This document shows, in pieces, positions 17,594-24,072 of a stretch of DNA of 28,289 nucleotides. The stretch lies in the IMG/VR virus record IMGVR_UViG_3300031594_000010, positions 1-28,289 of that record; one strand, written 5' to 3'. This stretch comes from a virus. Below the pieces are notes generated by a model. That model saw nothing but the letters and a program-made list of their open reading frames with translations, ran no database searches and had not been told where the DNA came from. Each line of letters starts with the position of its first letter. The stretch's first letter is position 1. The translations under genes were made by a program, and so were the position numbers.

Positions 17594-17621
17594 AAAAACT
17601 TGGGGGCGAACCCCCAAGTTT
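17594..17621 (-). terminator. Hairpin terminator with TTCG loop after the capsid gene
   Basis: Read leftward, AAACTTGGGGG, TTCG, CCCCCAAGTTT and then TTACT: an 11-bp perfect stem with a stable UUCG tetraloop and a run of five T. It starts 17 bases after the protease/capsid stop. No promoter is visible between it and the connector start 20 bases further on, so it probably acts as a partial terminator or as a 3' end protecting the abundant capsid message. Confidence 0.72.
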
Positions 17622-17637
17622 AGTTACTCTTCTACGA

Positions 17638-19008
17638 TTAAGATGAGTGGTACGCGATACGTACCGAAGGCAGATTACCAACAGCACCGGCAAACAACTC
17701 AGTAAAACCGAGAGACTGTGAAGCAACAATAGCAGTACGCTGATTGGCTGTTTCATAGTCAGTTTCGATTGAAACACCTTTCAGACGAGGCACAACATAG
17801 TTGTTAACGTTAACTGCAACAGCAGCTGTTTTGTTAACACCACGCTCGAAAGCATCACTGACAACTACCGGAGAACCATAAACAGCGCCTACAGAACCCA
17901 CAACCTTAGCAGCCAAATCACTACCAACTTCACTGATATCTTGAAAGCCAGGATCATTGATCAAGTTGTAGTACTCAACTGTGTTAACGATGTAAGCAAC
18001 ATCAGCAGGGTTAATACCATACTTGCCCATCTCACCACGTGCTTTCATAAGTTTCTCAGCCGTCAATGCAATACTAGTACTGATTACCATACCAGTAGCA
18101 GGTACACTAACTGAGTTAGCGGCCATCATACTTGTTCCGTCAGTTCCAGAGCCAACTAGGCCAGGGATAGCGGTAGTACCTTTAGTGAAGGCGCTATCAA
18201 TTGCACGAGCGTGAGCACGGGCCAAAGCAGACAAGATCATTGGAAGGATTGTAACTACTACCTGCTCATCGGTATCATTAGCAATGAAAGTACCAGAGAT
18301 CAAACGCTTAGCAAGAGCAGTAACTTCACGAAGCTGAAACTCATTAGCTACACTTCCCGCTGCTTCTGTAAGGATACCATCACCAATTCCGCCAGCGCCG
18401 AAAGTAGCAAGGTTAGTGTCATCCATCAAAGGAAGAACTGTAGCGCCAGAATTGACTTGCAATTCACGGAACAGGCCAGCAACTTTCTGTTGCAGACGTA
18501 CTTCTTCTTCAAAAGTATTAGAAACAATAGTATCTAAAGTTCCTGCATTATCCTCGAACTGAACACCAAGTTTTTGCAGAAGGTCTTGACCGAACTGAGT
18601 TCCGTTCATTCCTTTCTTAGTAATTTTACCAAGAACAGAAGCCATAAGGAATTCCTTACCAAACTTAGTAAGATCTTGCTCACGTCCTGAGAAGGACTTC
18701 TTGCTGTTTTGCATAGCAGTAATTTCAGTAGACTTCTCTTCGAGGTCTGCTTTGTGCTCTGCTAAGATTTTAGCGATGTCAGCGTCTTTTGCGCTAATTT
18801 TTGCTTCCATGTCTGACATGAGAGCTTCTACGCCTGACTGAATACCAGTCTTAACGCGAATGTTTTGTGCTTCAAGAACAGAAGCCTCTTTTTCAGCTTC
18901 GGCTTTCTCAGCTGCTTTTTGCTCGGCTTGCTTCATTGCGATTTTTGCAGCTGTATCTTCAGCTACCTTCTTTGCAAAAGCTTCCAAGTCGATGTTTTGG
19001 TTATCCAT
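17638..19008 (-). CDS. Nested internal-start product: delta domain plus major capsid protein
   Basis: Inside the protease/capsid frame, codon 208 is an ATG at 19008 preceded by AGGAG at 19019-19015 with a six-base spacing, as good as any ribosome site in this window. Initiation here would give 456 residues, MDNQNIDLEAFAKKVAEDTA onward, made of the scaffold-like coiled coil and the capsid domain without the protease. That matches the usual HK97 capsid precursor layout. It would also explain how hundreds of shell subunits can be made without an equal number of proteases. The segment before it (residues 185-207, Asn/Thr/Pro-rich) reads as a linker. The site is seen directly; its use is inferred. 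Nested in-frame starts are known for lambda C/Nu3. Confidence 0.68.
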   Translation of the reverse strand: MDNQNIDLEAFAKKVAEDTAAKIAMKQAEQKAAEKAEAEKEASVLEAQNIRVKTGIQSGVEALMSDMEAKISAKDADIAKILAEHKADLEEKSTEITAMQNSKKSFSGREQDLTKFGKEFLMASVLGKITKKGMNGTQFGQDLLQKLGVQFEDNAGTLDTIVSNTFEEEVRLQQKVAGLFRELQVNSGATVLPLMDDTNLATFGAGGIGDGILTEAAGSVANEFQLREVTALAKRLISGTFIANDTDEQVVVTILPMILSALARAHARAIDSAFTKGTTAIPGLVGSGTDGTSMMAANSVSVPATGMVISTSIALTAEKLMKARGEMGKYGINPADVAYIVNTVEYYNLINDPGFQDISEVGSDLAAKVVGSVGAVYGSPVVVSDAFERGVNKTAAVAVNVNNYVVPRLKGVSIETDYETANQRTAIVASQSLGFTELFAGAVGNLPSVRIAYHSS

Positions 19009-19629
19009 TTTGATCTCCTGATTTGTGGAGGGTTGCTCCACGCTTTTCGGTGTGTTATCCCTAGCTACATTTGAAGTATTAACTTCGTCCTTAGCCAGAG
19101 ACTGACCGGCTAGATCTACACGATTAGTGAAAGTTTTTTTGAAGGCTTCGTACTCATCAACTGAGTCAAAAGACTTCGCGAGCGAAAAAGTAGCTTCTTG
19201 ATTACAGGGTACGGAAACAACCGAAACCTCAAACAACTCAGCGTCCTTAATCATTAGTCCATCGGTTTCTTTAATGTAATCAGCATCCTTGACTCTGAAA
19301 CCAACAGAAAAGGCTCCAAGAACACCGTCTTTAACAAGCTCAGCTACGTTGCCAGGGGCACTTTTACTGATTTTGCATTCCAACTCTAGACCATTGGGAC
19401 CAGCTTTCATCCCCGTAGCGCGACCAATAGGTCTATTATAGTCATGATTAAATAGAATAATTGGGTTTTTTTCGAAATTTTTCAAGCCACCTTTCTGCCA
19501 AGCTTCTGCTGATATTGTATCACCTGCGCGATCAAAATCAGCGGTGCTCGCCATTCCACGAATCACAACAGACCCGTCGTCGGCCTGCTCAGATTTAAAC
19601 GTGGAAGTAAGACTAAAAATTTTATCCAT
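17638..19629 (-). CDS. Fused prohead protease and HK97-fold major capsid protein
   Basis: This is one frame of 663 residues. Residues 1-190 are an HK97-type prohead serine protease: VIRGMASTADFDRAGD, His62 in FNHDYNRPIG, Ser108 in GAFSVGF, and the acidic/strand motif ELFEVSVVSVPCN at 131-143. Residues about 208-315 form a Lys/Glu/Ala-rich coiled-coil delta (scaffold) region. Residues about 320-663 match an HK97-fold capsid, with an N-arm, TIVSNTFEEEVRLQQKVAGLF, a Gly-rich centre, and a C-terminal strand region ending SLGFTELFAGAVGNLPS. The start overlaps the upstream stop by eight bases. Protease, scaffold and shell are usually two genes, and an internal Shine-Dalgarno and ATG at 19008 suggests that both fused and separate forms are made. 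Cleavage is expected near residues 308-320, an inference. Confidence 0.92.
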   Translation of the reverse strand: MDKIFSLTSTFKSEQADDGSVVIRGMASTADFDRAGDTISAEAWQKGGLKNFEKNPIILFNHDYNRPIGRATGMKAGPNGLELECKISKSAPGNVAELVKDGVLGAFSVGFRVKDADYIKETDGLMIKDAELFEVSVVSVPCNQEATFSLAKSFDSVDEYEAFKKTFTNRVDLAGQSLAKDEVNTSNVARDNTPKSVEQPSTNQEIKMDNQNIDLEAFAKKVAEDTAAKIAMKQAEQKAAEKAEAEKEASVLEAQNIRVKTGIQSGVEALMSDMEAKISAKDADIAKILAEHKADLEEKSTEITAMQNSKKSFSGREQDLTKFGKEFLMASVLGKITKKGMNGTQFGQDLLQKLGVQFEDNAGTLDTIVSNTFEEEVRLQQKVAGLFRELQVNSGATVLPLMDDTNLATFGAGGIGDGILTEAAGSVANEFQLREVTALAKRLISGTFIANDTDEQVVVTILPMILSALARAHARAIDSAFTKGTTAIPGLVGSGTDGTSMMAANSVSVPATGMVISTSIALTAEKLMKARGEMGKYGINPADVAYIVNTVEYYNLINDPGFQDISEVGSDLAAKVVGSVGAVYGSPVVVSDAFERGVNKTAAVAVNVNNYVVPRLKGVSIETDYETANQRTAIVASQSLGFTELFAGAVGNLPSVRIAYHSS

Positions 19630-19957
19630 CTTTCTTCTCCACTTTAACTTTAGCAGGTTTAGTCGCTGCAGGCTTATTAGCAGGCATTGACCAAACAGGT
19701 GCTTTAGTTTCTACAGGTTTAACTGTAGGTTTTACTTCTGGTATATCTAAATGTTTAACAAGAGGTCCAAATTGTGGACTAGCCCTTAGAGAAGCTATCG
19801 CACCTCTATAACCTCCAAAAATACAGTTAAGAGTAGCTCCAAGAACTGGTTGGCTCTTTAACGCAATATAAGAATTTTCATCAAGAATTTTACCTTCTTT
19901 TATAAAAAAGTCTGTTAATTGCTTTAGAGCTTTTCTAGTTTTTACTTTATTCGCCAT
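19622..19957 (-). CDS. Small basic protein of unknown function between portal and protease
   Basis: I choose the ATG at 19957 (111 residues, MANKVKTRKALKQLTDFFIK) rather than an upstream TTG-type start at 19984, because GAGG lies nine bases before it. The gene then overlaps the portal end by 11 bases and the protease start by 8. The N-terminal 70 residues are basic and helical with a hydrophobic patch (LGATLNCIFGGYRGAIASL). The last 40 are Pro/Lys/Ala/Val-rich (PEVKPTVKPVETKAPV), like a flexible tail. No known motif is recognised. Its position in the head operon suggests a head-assembly accessory or minor head protein, but that is only context. Confidence 0.65.
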   Translation of the reverse strand: MANKVKTRKALKQLTDFFIKEGKILDENSYIALKSQPVLGATLNCIFGGYRGAIASLRASPQFGPLVKHLDIPEVKPTVKPVETKAPVWSMPANKPAATKPAKVKVEKKDG

Positions 19958-21131
19958 CTTCGTTTTCCTCAACGGGTCGACCACCTACATTGGCGTCGAC
20001 TGCGGATCCTGCTATATTTGCAGGAACTCTGATTTCTTCAGTACCTTCTATAACTGGGAAGCCTAGTTTATCTCTAGCCTCCGCAGGAGTGATAATACCA
20101 CCATTTACTAATGAAGTATAATATGCGGAAGCATCACTTAGCTCAGGCTGTAAAGCCGGAATGTCGCTAAGGTCTTCAACACACTCGAAACCATAAAATC
20201 GAGTCATTGCAAAATTGATTTTTCGAACAATAGGAAGTATAGTCTCAAGATAATATAATCGCATATTTGGGCGAATATTGGCATTATTTCCAGAGTCCAA
20301 AAGAATTGGAGGGATTCCGAGTGCCTTCAAAATTACTTTTTCATTGTCGGCTATGCTTTGTTGAAAATCCAAATCTTTAAAATTTACATTTGAAATACTA
20401 TCTACTGATATACCACCGTCTAAAATTAGGGGGCGCCTTCCGCCAGCATCTGGGCTATAGCGTTGCTGCCAGGATAAGATCATACGTTCTTTAATTTTAT
20501 CAGAAAGGGTATTCTCTGTCTTAAGTACAAGACCAGGAACTGCACCATTCTTAAAGAAGTTATCTTGAAACTTACGCATAGACGAAATAAGATTCATCGT
20601 GCGCGCTGCAGGGCTTAGTCGAGGAACGCCTCTATAAATAGAGTGGAAAGAGTTCTCTTTAATATGGATGATCTCCTCAGTAGTAAAATCAACATCATTT
20701 AAAGAGTAGTGAGATATATAAGTCTTATCGTCTGCATGTACAGTAACTTTTTCTGCAGGTAGATGGTACATATGAGCACCATCAAAATAAATAAAGATAT
20801 TGCCATCAATAATGAAATCTGTAATTAAGTTTCGACGGAAACTGTTAATATCCTGATAAGGGTTTGGTTCGCGGTTAAGTAGTGTCTCTACCTTAACTCT
20901 TTTGATACCTTTGATAACACCTTTAGTCTTAGTCTCAGGCTTAACAAGAGTAGCAATACCAGCACAGTCATCAACTATCATATTTACACCACGATTGACT
21001 ATTTCTAGTTCTTCGTATGCACGCGTATAGCTAAGAGTGAGTTCTCTGGAAGACTCTTTTTGTCCAACGTCAAATTGCTGGGCTGGATTCAACTTTTCGG
21101 TTCTACCTAATATGTTACTATACCAAGCCAT
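19947..21131 (-). CDS. Portal protein (HK97-type)
   Basis: This 394-residue protein matches the HK97-type portal family in length and pattern. The N-terminal helical part has SYTRAYEELEIVNRGVNMIV, then TLLNREPNPYQDINSFRRNL, the segment IIDGNIFIYFDGAHMYHLPA and the recurring RGVPRLSPAARTM. The crown and stem part has FFKNGAVPGLVLK, then DFQQSIADNEKVILKALGIP followed by PPILL, and a C-terminal PAEARDKLGFP, a phrase typical of these portals. By family knowledge twelve copies form the ring through which terminase packs DNA and to which the tail neck joins. The ATG lies inside the end of the HNH gene (14-base overlap), so the two are coupled. The acidic tail PVEENEDGE overlaps the next gene. Confidence 0.93.
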   Translation of the reverse strand: MAWYSNILGRTEKLNPAQQFDVGQKESSRELTLSYTRAYEELEIVNRGVNMIVDDCAGIATLVKPETKTKGVIKGIKRVKVETLLNREPNPYQDINSFRRNLITDFIIDGNIFIYFDGAHMYHLPAEKVTVHADDKTYISHYSLNDVDFTTEEIIHIKENSFHSIYRGVPRLSPAARTMNLISSMRKFQDNFFKNGAVPGLVLKTENTLSDKIKERMILSWQQRYSPDAGGRRPLILDGGISVDSISNVNFKDLDFQQSIADNEKVILKALGIPPILLDSGNNANIRPNMRLYYLETILPIVRKINFAMTRFYGFECVEDLSDIPALQPELSDASAYYTSLVNGGIITPAEARDKLGFPVIEGTEEIRVPANIAGSAVDANVGGRPVEENEDGE

Positions 21132-21483
21132 GTTTTTCCCTTTGAATCTGTACCCATCGCATCTGCTTCTTTGCAGTACCTAACGAAGGATCTTTACCGT
21201 AAATTGAATGGAGCTTTAAGTGATGAGTATGACATATAGTAGTTGTATGGTCATACAGCTCAGCATGGTGCTCTTCTATAAAGTCATCTCTGAGTGCTTG
21301 TATATACTCAGGATTATGTTTGTTGGTACTAAGCCACTGGTTTAGTAAAGGTGTTAAACTATAAAAATGGTGAAAGTCTAACTGCTCTGTCTCGCCACAA
21401 ATCTCACAAGCCGAACCTTTTTTATACTTGGACTTTGCCTTGTCTCGGACATACTTTACAACATCTCGTTTTAGCCTGGGCAT
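21118..21483 (-). CDS. HNH endonuclease
   Basis: This 121-residue protein has a zinc-binding HNH fold: a basic N-terminus, CEIC at 26-29, the first catalytic region LDFHHFYSL (His38-His39), and the second metal-binding helix TTICHTHHLKLHSIYG (Cys84 to His92). Small phage HNH proteins next to terminase genes are known to work with the large subunit in cutting at cos ends, and others are free-standing homing nucleases. This one lies between terminase large subunit and portal rather than before the small subunit. It has its own consensus promoter and a 79-base upstream gap, while its 3' end overlaps the portal start by 14 bases. That mix fits either a packaging partner or an acquired gene that now drives the head operon. 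The start follows AGGA at six bases. Confidence 0.85.
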   Translation of the reverse strand: MPRLKRDVVKYVRDKAKSKYKKGSACEICGETEQLDFHHFYSLTPLLNQWLSTNKHNPEYIQALRDDFIEEHHAELYDHTTTICHTHHLKLHSIYGKDPSLGTAKKQMRWVQIQREKHGLV

Positions 21484-21510
21484 CTTGGTTCCTGATTTTT
21501 CATTAAAAGA

Positions 21511-21539
21511 ATTATATCTAGTTTAACTTGGCTTGTCAA
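21511..21539 (-). promoter_or_regulatory. Consensus sigma70 promoter before HNH and portal
   Basis: TTGACA (21539-21534), 17 bases, TATAAT (21516-21511): a perfect match, with an A-rich CAAAAATAG tract just upstream. Transcription should start near 21504, about 20 bases before the HNH start, and could serve the whole head operon. Confidence 0.85.
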
Positions 21540-21562
21540 ACACTATTTTTGCCCAGGTATCG

Positions 21563-22867
21563 CTAGAAGGATATATTCGCAGTTTGAAACGAGTATAGCG
21601 CGTAACGAATTGCATCAGCCATGTGTGAAGCCATATCATGCTTCGGTTTTTCCCTTAATAGATTGGGATTGGGGTCCCACTGATAAGAGTCTAGGCATGC
21701 TAAAGAGTGTTTACATTGTTGATCGACAAACAGAAAGCCGTTATCTACGATAGCTGCGACATGTCCGATTCCATCTAGTACGGACTTTTTTGCATTAATA
21801 GTAGTAATGTCATAGTTTTGTGCAAGGTCAAACCGGGTTTGTTGTGCTGCGGAGTCAATGTAAATATAGTCTACATTCCACCTATCTATGAGTTTCTGTA
21901 TTTCGACTGCGTGTTGTTCTGTCGTTCTCTCTGCATTAAGATATTCATCTACTAAGTAGTATTGTTGGGTATCCCAATCATACGCTATTATACATAATGC
22001 GGTGGGGTCTTTGAAACCTACGTCCAACCCCGCGAACACGTCCATCGTTTTAGTATCAAACTGAGATAAGTCTTTAACGTTCTTTTCAAAGTCAAAACTC
22101 CATATCTGTCCTGCATAAGTATTAAAATCAGCTTCATACTCTTGTTTGAACTCTGCTTCCGACATAGACTTACGCGCCTCTAATATATCTGTTTCAGACA
22201 TACGAGGGTTATCCCTATAAGTTGCTCTGATAGAGGCCCATTCGGGAAACTCATCGGAGAAACCTCTGTAGAAAAACTCGGAAAACCAGTTGTTGCGACC
22301 CCGTGGCGTGGAAATGAATAACGCTTTTGAATTTGGTTTATCTAGTGTGGGTCTTAGTGCTACATTGAAAGCATCTTTGCCATCTGCTAGTGCGGCTTCA
22401 TCAAATATAATAAGATCGTAAGAGCGACCAACACAAGAGTCAACTTGGTTTACAGAACCCATTCTTACCGTAGAGCCGTTGGATATTTCTATGACTTTAT
22501 CTTTTGCATTGTCCTTAGTTACTTCTAGATCAAAGTGCTTAATTAACGTTCTTTGTAAATCGAAAGAGATTTGAGAAAGAGCATAGTTAGGGGACATAAT
22601 CAGAATGTTAGAGCCTGGTACTAAGGATACCAGTTGTCCAATAATATTAGCGATATAAGTCTTTCCCTGTCGCCGGGATACAGCTGCACAGACAAACCTG
22701 TACTTAGGGTTATTAATTGCATTAATAATTGCTATCTGTGAAGGTAGGGGTGTAACTTTTAGAAGTGCTAAGTAAGGGTCTATTGGAAGCTTTATAAACT
22801 TAGCCTCCGCCCCTAACTCAGCTATTTCAGTAGAGACGATATCCCTACGACTTATTTCTATTGCCAT
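21563..22867 (-). CDS. terL: Terminase large subunit
   Basis: This 434-residue packaging motor and nuclease shows the ATPase part with Walker A SRRQGKT at 64-70, Walker B LIIFDEAA at 152-159 and the coupling motif STPRG at 186-190. The RNase H-like nuclease part has Asp282 in GLDVGFKDPTA, Asp338 in YIDSAAQQTR, and Asp411/Asp418 in HDMASHMADAIRYAL, all the acidic residues needed to hold metal. The length is normal for the family. It docks on the portal, pumps DNA with ATP and cuts concatemers. It follows the holin-like gene after 26 bases with only a weak AAGAAG ribosome site, and is followed by a promoter for HNH and portal. No key residue is missing. Confidence 0.96.
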   Translation of the reverse strand: MAIEISRRDIVSTEIAELGAEAKFIKLPIDPYLALLKVTPLPSQIAIINAINNPKYRFVCAAVSRRQGKTYIANIIGQLVSLVPGSNILIMSPNYALSQISFDLQRTLIKHFDLEVTKDNAKDKVIEISNGSTVRMGSVNQVDSCVGRSYDLIIFDEAALADGKDAFNVALRPTLDKPNSKALFISTPRGRNNWFSEFFYRGFSDEFPEWASIRATYRDNPRMSETDILEARKSMSEAEFKQEYEADFNTYAGQIWSFDFEKNVKDLSQFDTKTMDVFAGLDVGFKDPTALCIIAYDWDTQQYYLVDEYLNAERTTEQHAVEIQKLIDRWNVDYIYIDSAAQQTRFDLAQNYDITTINAKKSVLDGIGHVAAIVDNGFLFVDQQCKHSLACLDSYQWDPNPNLLREKPKHDMASHMADAIRYALYSFQTANISF

Positions 22868-22893
22868 AAATTTCTTCTTGTTGTTATTATTAG

Positions 22894-23259
22894 TTATTCA
22901 CCATCACCGGTTGATCTAGTGTATAGACCAAACCAGGCTGCCCCAGCACCTACAACAGTACTTATAAGCCCTGCTTGAGATAGTTCAGGCTTATCGAGTT
23001 CCATAAACCAAATTGTAGAGTAGTAGAGAAGAACCATGTACACACTGATAAATGCGCGTGGGAATATACGCCACGCGTCTATAGTCTTTGCTGCGTGTAT
23101 CCACTTCTGCCAAGGATTGATAGAAGATTCATCTTTAAGTTCGCGTATCTCGTCTTTAAGTTTTGAGTTTTCATGTAGTATTGCCATAAACCGATCAAGG
23201 TCGACCTCAACCTCGTTGCGGTCAAAGTCACCTTGAAAATGTCTATCTGGGTCTACCAT
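22894..23259 (-). CDS. Holin-like membrane protein
   Basis: This 121-residue protein has an acidic N-terminus with a short coiled coil (ILHENSKLKDEIRELKDESS, residues 27-46). An amphipathic IDAWRIFPRAF comes next, and two membrane segments follow: about 70-86 (ISVYMVLLYYSTIWFM) and about 95-113 (QAGLISTVVGAGAAWFGLY). It ends in a short polar tail. The second-segment phrase GAGAAWFGLY recurs in putative holins of marine phages, in my recollection. Holins perforate the inner membrane at lysis, and a two-span layout fits class II. It overlaps the preceding gene by seven bases (ATGGTAG) and lies next to terminase. No endolysin is in this window. Another reading is a membrane-anchored packaging or lysis accessory. 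Confidence 0.6.
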   Translation of the reverse strand: MVDPDRHFQGDFDRNEVEVDLDRFMAILHENSKLKDEIRELKDESSINPWQKWIHAAKTIDAWRIFPRAFISVYMVLLYYSTIWFMELDKPELSQAGLISTVVGAGAAWFGLYTRSTGDGE

Positions 23260-23555
23260 TTAACTTTATCTGCCCAATATGCTGCTGACATTTTGCCTTT
23301 AGCAATATTCTTAGCGTGACGGGCTTTGAAAGACCTACGCTTTGCTTTCATTGCTTCGGATTCTCCAGCTTTGGGTTTTCCTGCTGTACTGGCTCCTTGT
23401 TGTCCGAAACGAATTGTTTTAGTCTTAGTACCAACTTTGGCTACAACAATATGCGATTTCTTTTTATGTCCGGGCGTGCGTTTGGGTTTATTGTACCCTG
23501 ATACTCCAGCGCGCTTTAACTTACTACTCTTCGCCTTCTTCCTCTTCGTCGCCAT
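23253..23555 (-). CDS. Small very basic protein, phage-conserved family of unknown function
   Basis: The start at 23555 follows GAGGAG with a good spacing and gives 100 residues; in-frame codons farther upstream overlap the previous gene and read as chance. The protein is about one third Lys/Arg (MATKRKKAKSSKLKRAGVSG, KPKRTPGHKKKSHIVVAKVG) and ends with ARHAKNIAKGKMSAAYWADK. I recognise the phrases TIRFGQQG and the ARHAKNIAKGKM ending from hypothetical proteins widespread in marine phages, whose role is unknown. The charge suggests DNA or RNA binding. Its first 32 bases overlap the acidic gene before it and its end overlaps the holin-like gene by seven bases, so it sits in a tightly coupled string between the terminase genes. 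Confidence 0.75.
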   Translation of the reverse strand: MATKRKKAKSSKLKRAGVSGYNKPKRTPGHKKKSHIVVAKVGTKTKTIRFGQQGASTAGKPKAGESEAMKAKRRSFKARHAKNIAKGKMSAAYWADKVKW

Positions 23556-23715
23556 CGTAATACTCCTCTTCACACTCGCAAGGATCGCAATCGCAATCGT
23601 CGCATACATCATTAATAGCTAAAGATTCTAATGCTTCTTCTTCAGTATTAAACTTGTGAAGTTTTCCTTCCGCATCTCTGTAACACCAGCTACCACGCTT
23701 CTCATATATGTCCAC
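23524..23715 (-). CDS. Small acidic cysteine-cluster protein
   Basis: This 63-residue product starts at a GTG (23715) that shares its G with the stop of the previous gene (TAGTG) and has GGGGA upstream. The first 35 residues form a small folded-looking part (MDIYEKRGSWCYRDAEGKLH, then FNTEEEALESLA). It is followed by a dense cluster of five cysteines at 38, 41, 43, 46 and 48 (VCDDCDCDPCEC) and a Glu/Asp tail. The CxxCxCxxCxC spacing suggests metal binding. The acidic tail is encoded by the same bases that encode the Lys-rich start of the next gene in another frame. No family is recognised. Placed between two very basic proteins, it might neutralise or bind one of them, which is only an inference. 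Confidence 0.65.
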   Translation of the reverse strand: MDIYEKRGSWCYRDAEGKLHKFNTEEEALESLAINDVCDDCDCDPCECEEEYYDGDEEEEGEE

Positions 23716-23807
23716 TATTTCTTTCCCCTTCTACGCTTGTTTCCAGCAGCTCTTTGACCTCTTTTAGGTAGCTTTACTTTTGGCTTTTTCTTTTTACTAT
23801 TATACAT
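23715..23807 (-). CDS. 30-residue highly basic peptide
   Basis: A short gene with a strong AAGGAG seven bases before its ATG. It encodes 30 residues, nearly half Lys/Arg (MYNSKKKKPKVKLPKRGQRA then an Arg/Lys-rich end). It follows the previous gene by 10 bases and overlaps the next by one (TAGTG). Coupling on both sides and the good ribosome site support a real gene despite its size. It looks like a nucleic-acid-binding tail or a protamine-like peptide, but I know no family for it. Confidence 0.6.
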   Translation of the reverse strand: MYNSKKKKPKVKLPKRGQRAAGNKRRRGKK

Positions 23808-23817
23808 AGTTTTCTCC

Positions 23818-24072
23818 TTATACCGGACCTAGAGTAGTTAGTGTTACCACTAATCCTGCTAGGAATACTATAATTATTCCACCCATAGACAATAATCTGC
23901 TGTCTATGCGTTGAAGGCCTTGTTCGATATACTCAAGCCTGGAAAAGGTTGTTTTCCATCGCTCTCCGTTTTGAACCTCTAGTGTATTGAATTCACGCTC
24001 AAGGTTAGCAACCTGTCTCGACGTTTCCAGAAACTGGGCCATGTATACTTTGTTATCCTCCCTCCGGTCCAT
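23818..24072 (-). CDS. Coiled-coil protein with C-terminal membrane anchor (XhlA-like layout)
   Basis: I choose the ATG at 24072 (84 residues), which has GGAG ten bases upstream and overlaps the terminase small subunit end by 20 bases. An alternative ATG at 24042 gives 74 residues with the coupled GGAGG of the terminase stop 14 bases away. A longer upstream extension would lie inside the small-subunit gene and is unlikely. Residues about 20-60 form a coiled coil (LETSRQVANLEREFNTLEVQ, then RLEYIEQGLQRIDSRL), followed by one membrane span (MGGIIIVFLAGLVVTLTTLG) at the very end. This matches the layout of haemolysin XhlA-type and other holin partner proteins. It may help lysis or tether packaging to the membrane. 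The name is a layout match only. Confidence 0.6.
   Translation of the reverse strand: MDRREDNKVYMAQFLETSRQVANLEREFNTLEVQNGERWKTTFSRLEYIEQGLQRIDSRLLSMGGIIIVFLAGLVVTLTTLGPV

Noticed and set aside
23556-23612. Upstream extension of the basic 100-residue protein
   Set aside because: The added residues are hydrophobic, unlike the family start, and overlap the acidic gene; GAGGAG points to the ATG at 23555.
23326-23622. 98-codon plus-strand frame with hydrophobic end
   Set aside because: It is the complement of the Lys-rich basic protein and the acidic protein; the apparent membrane segment is an artefact.
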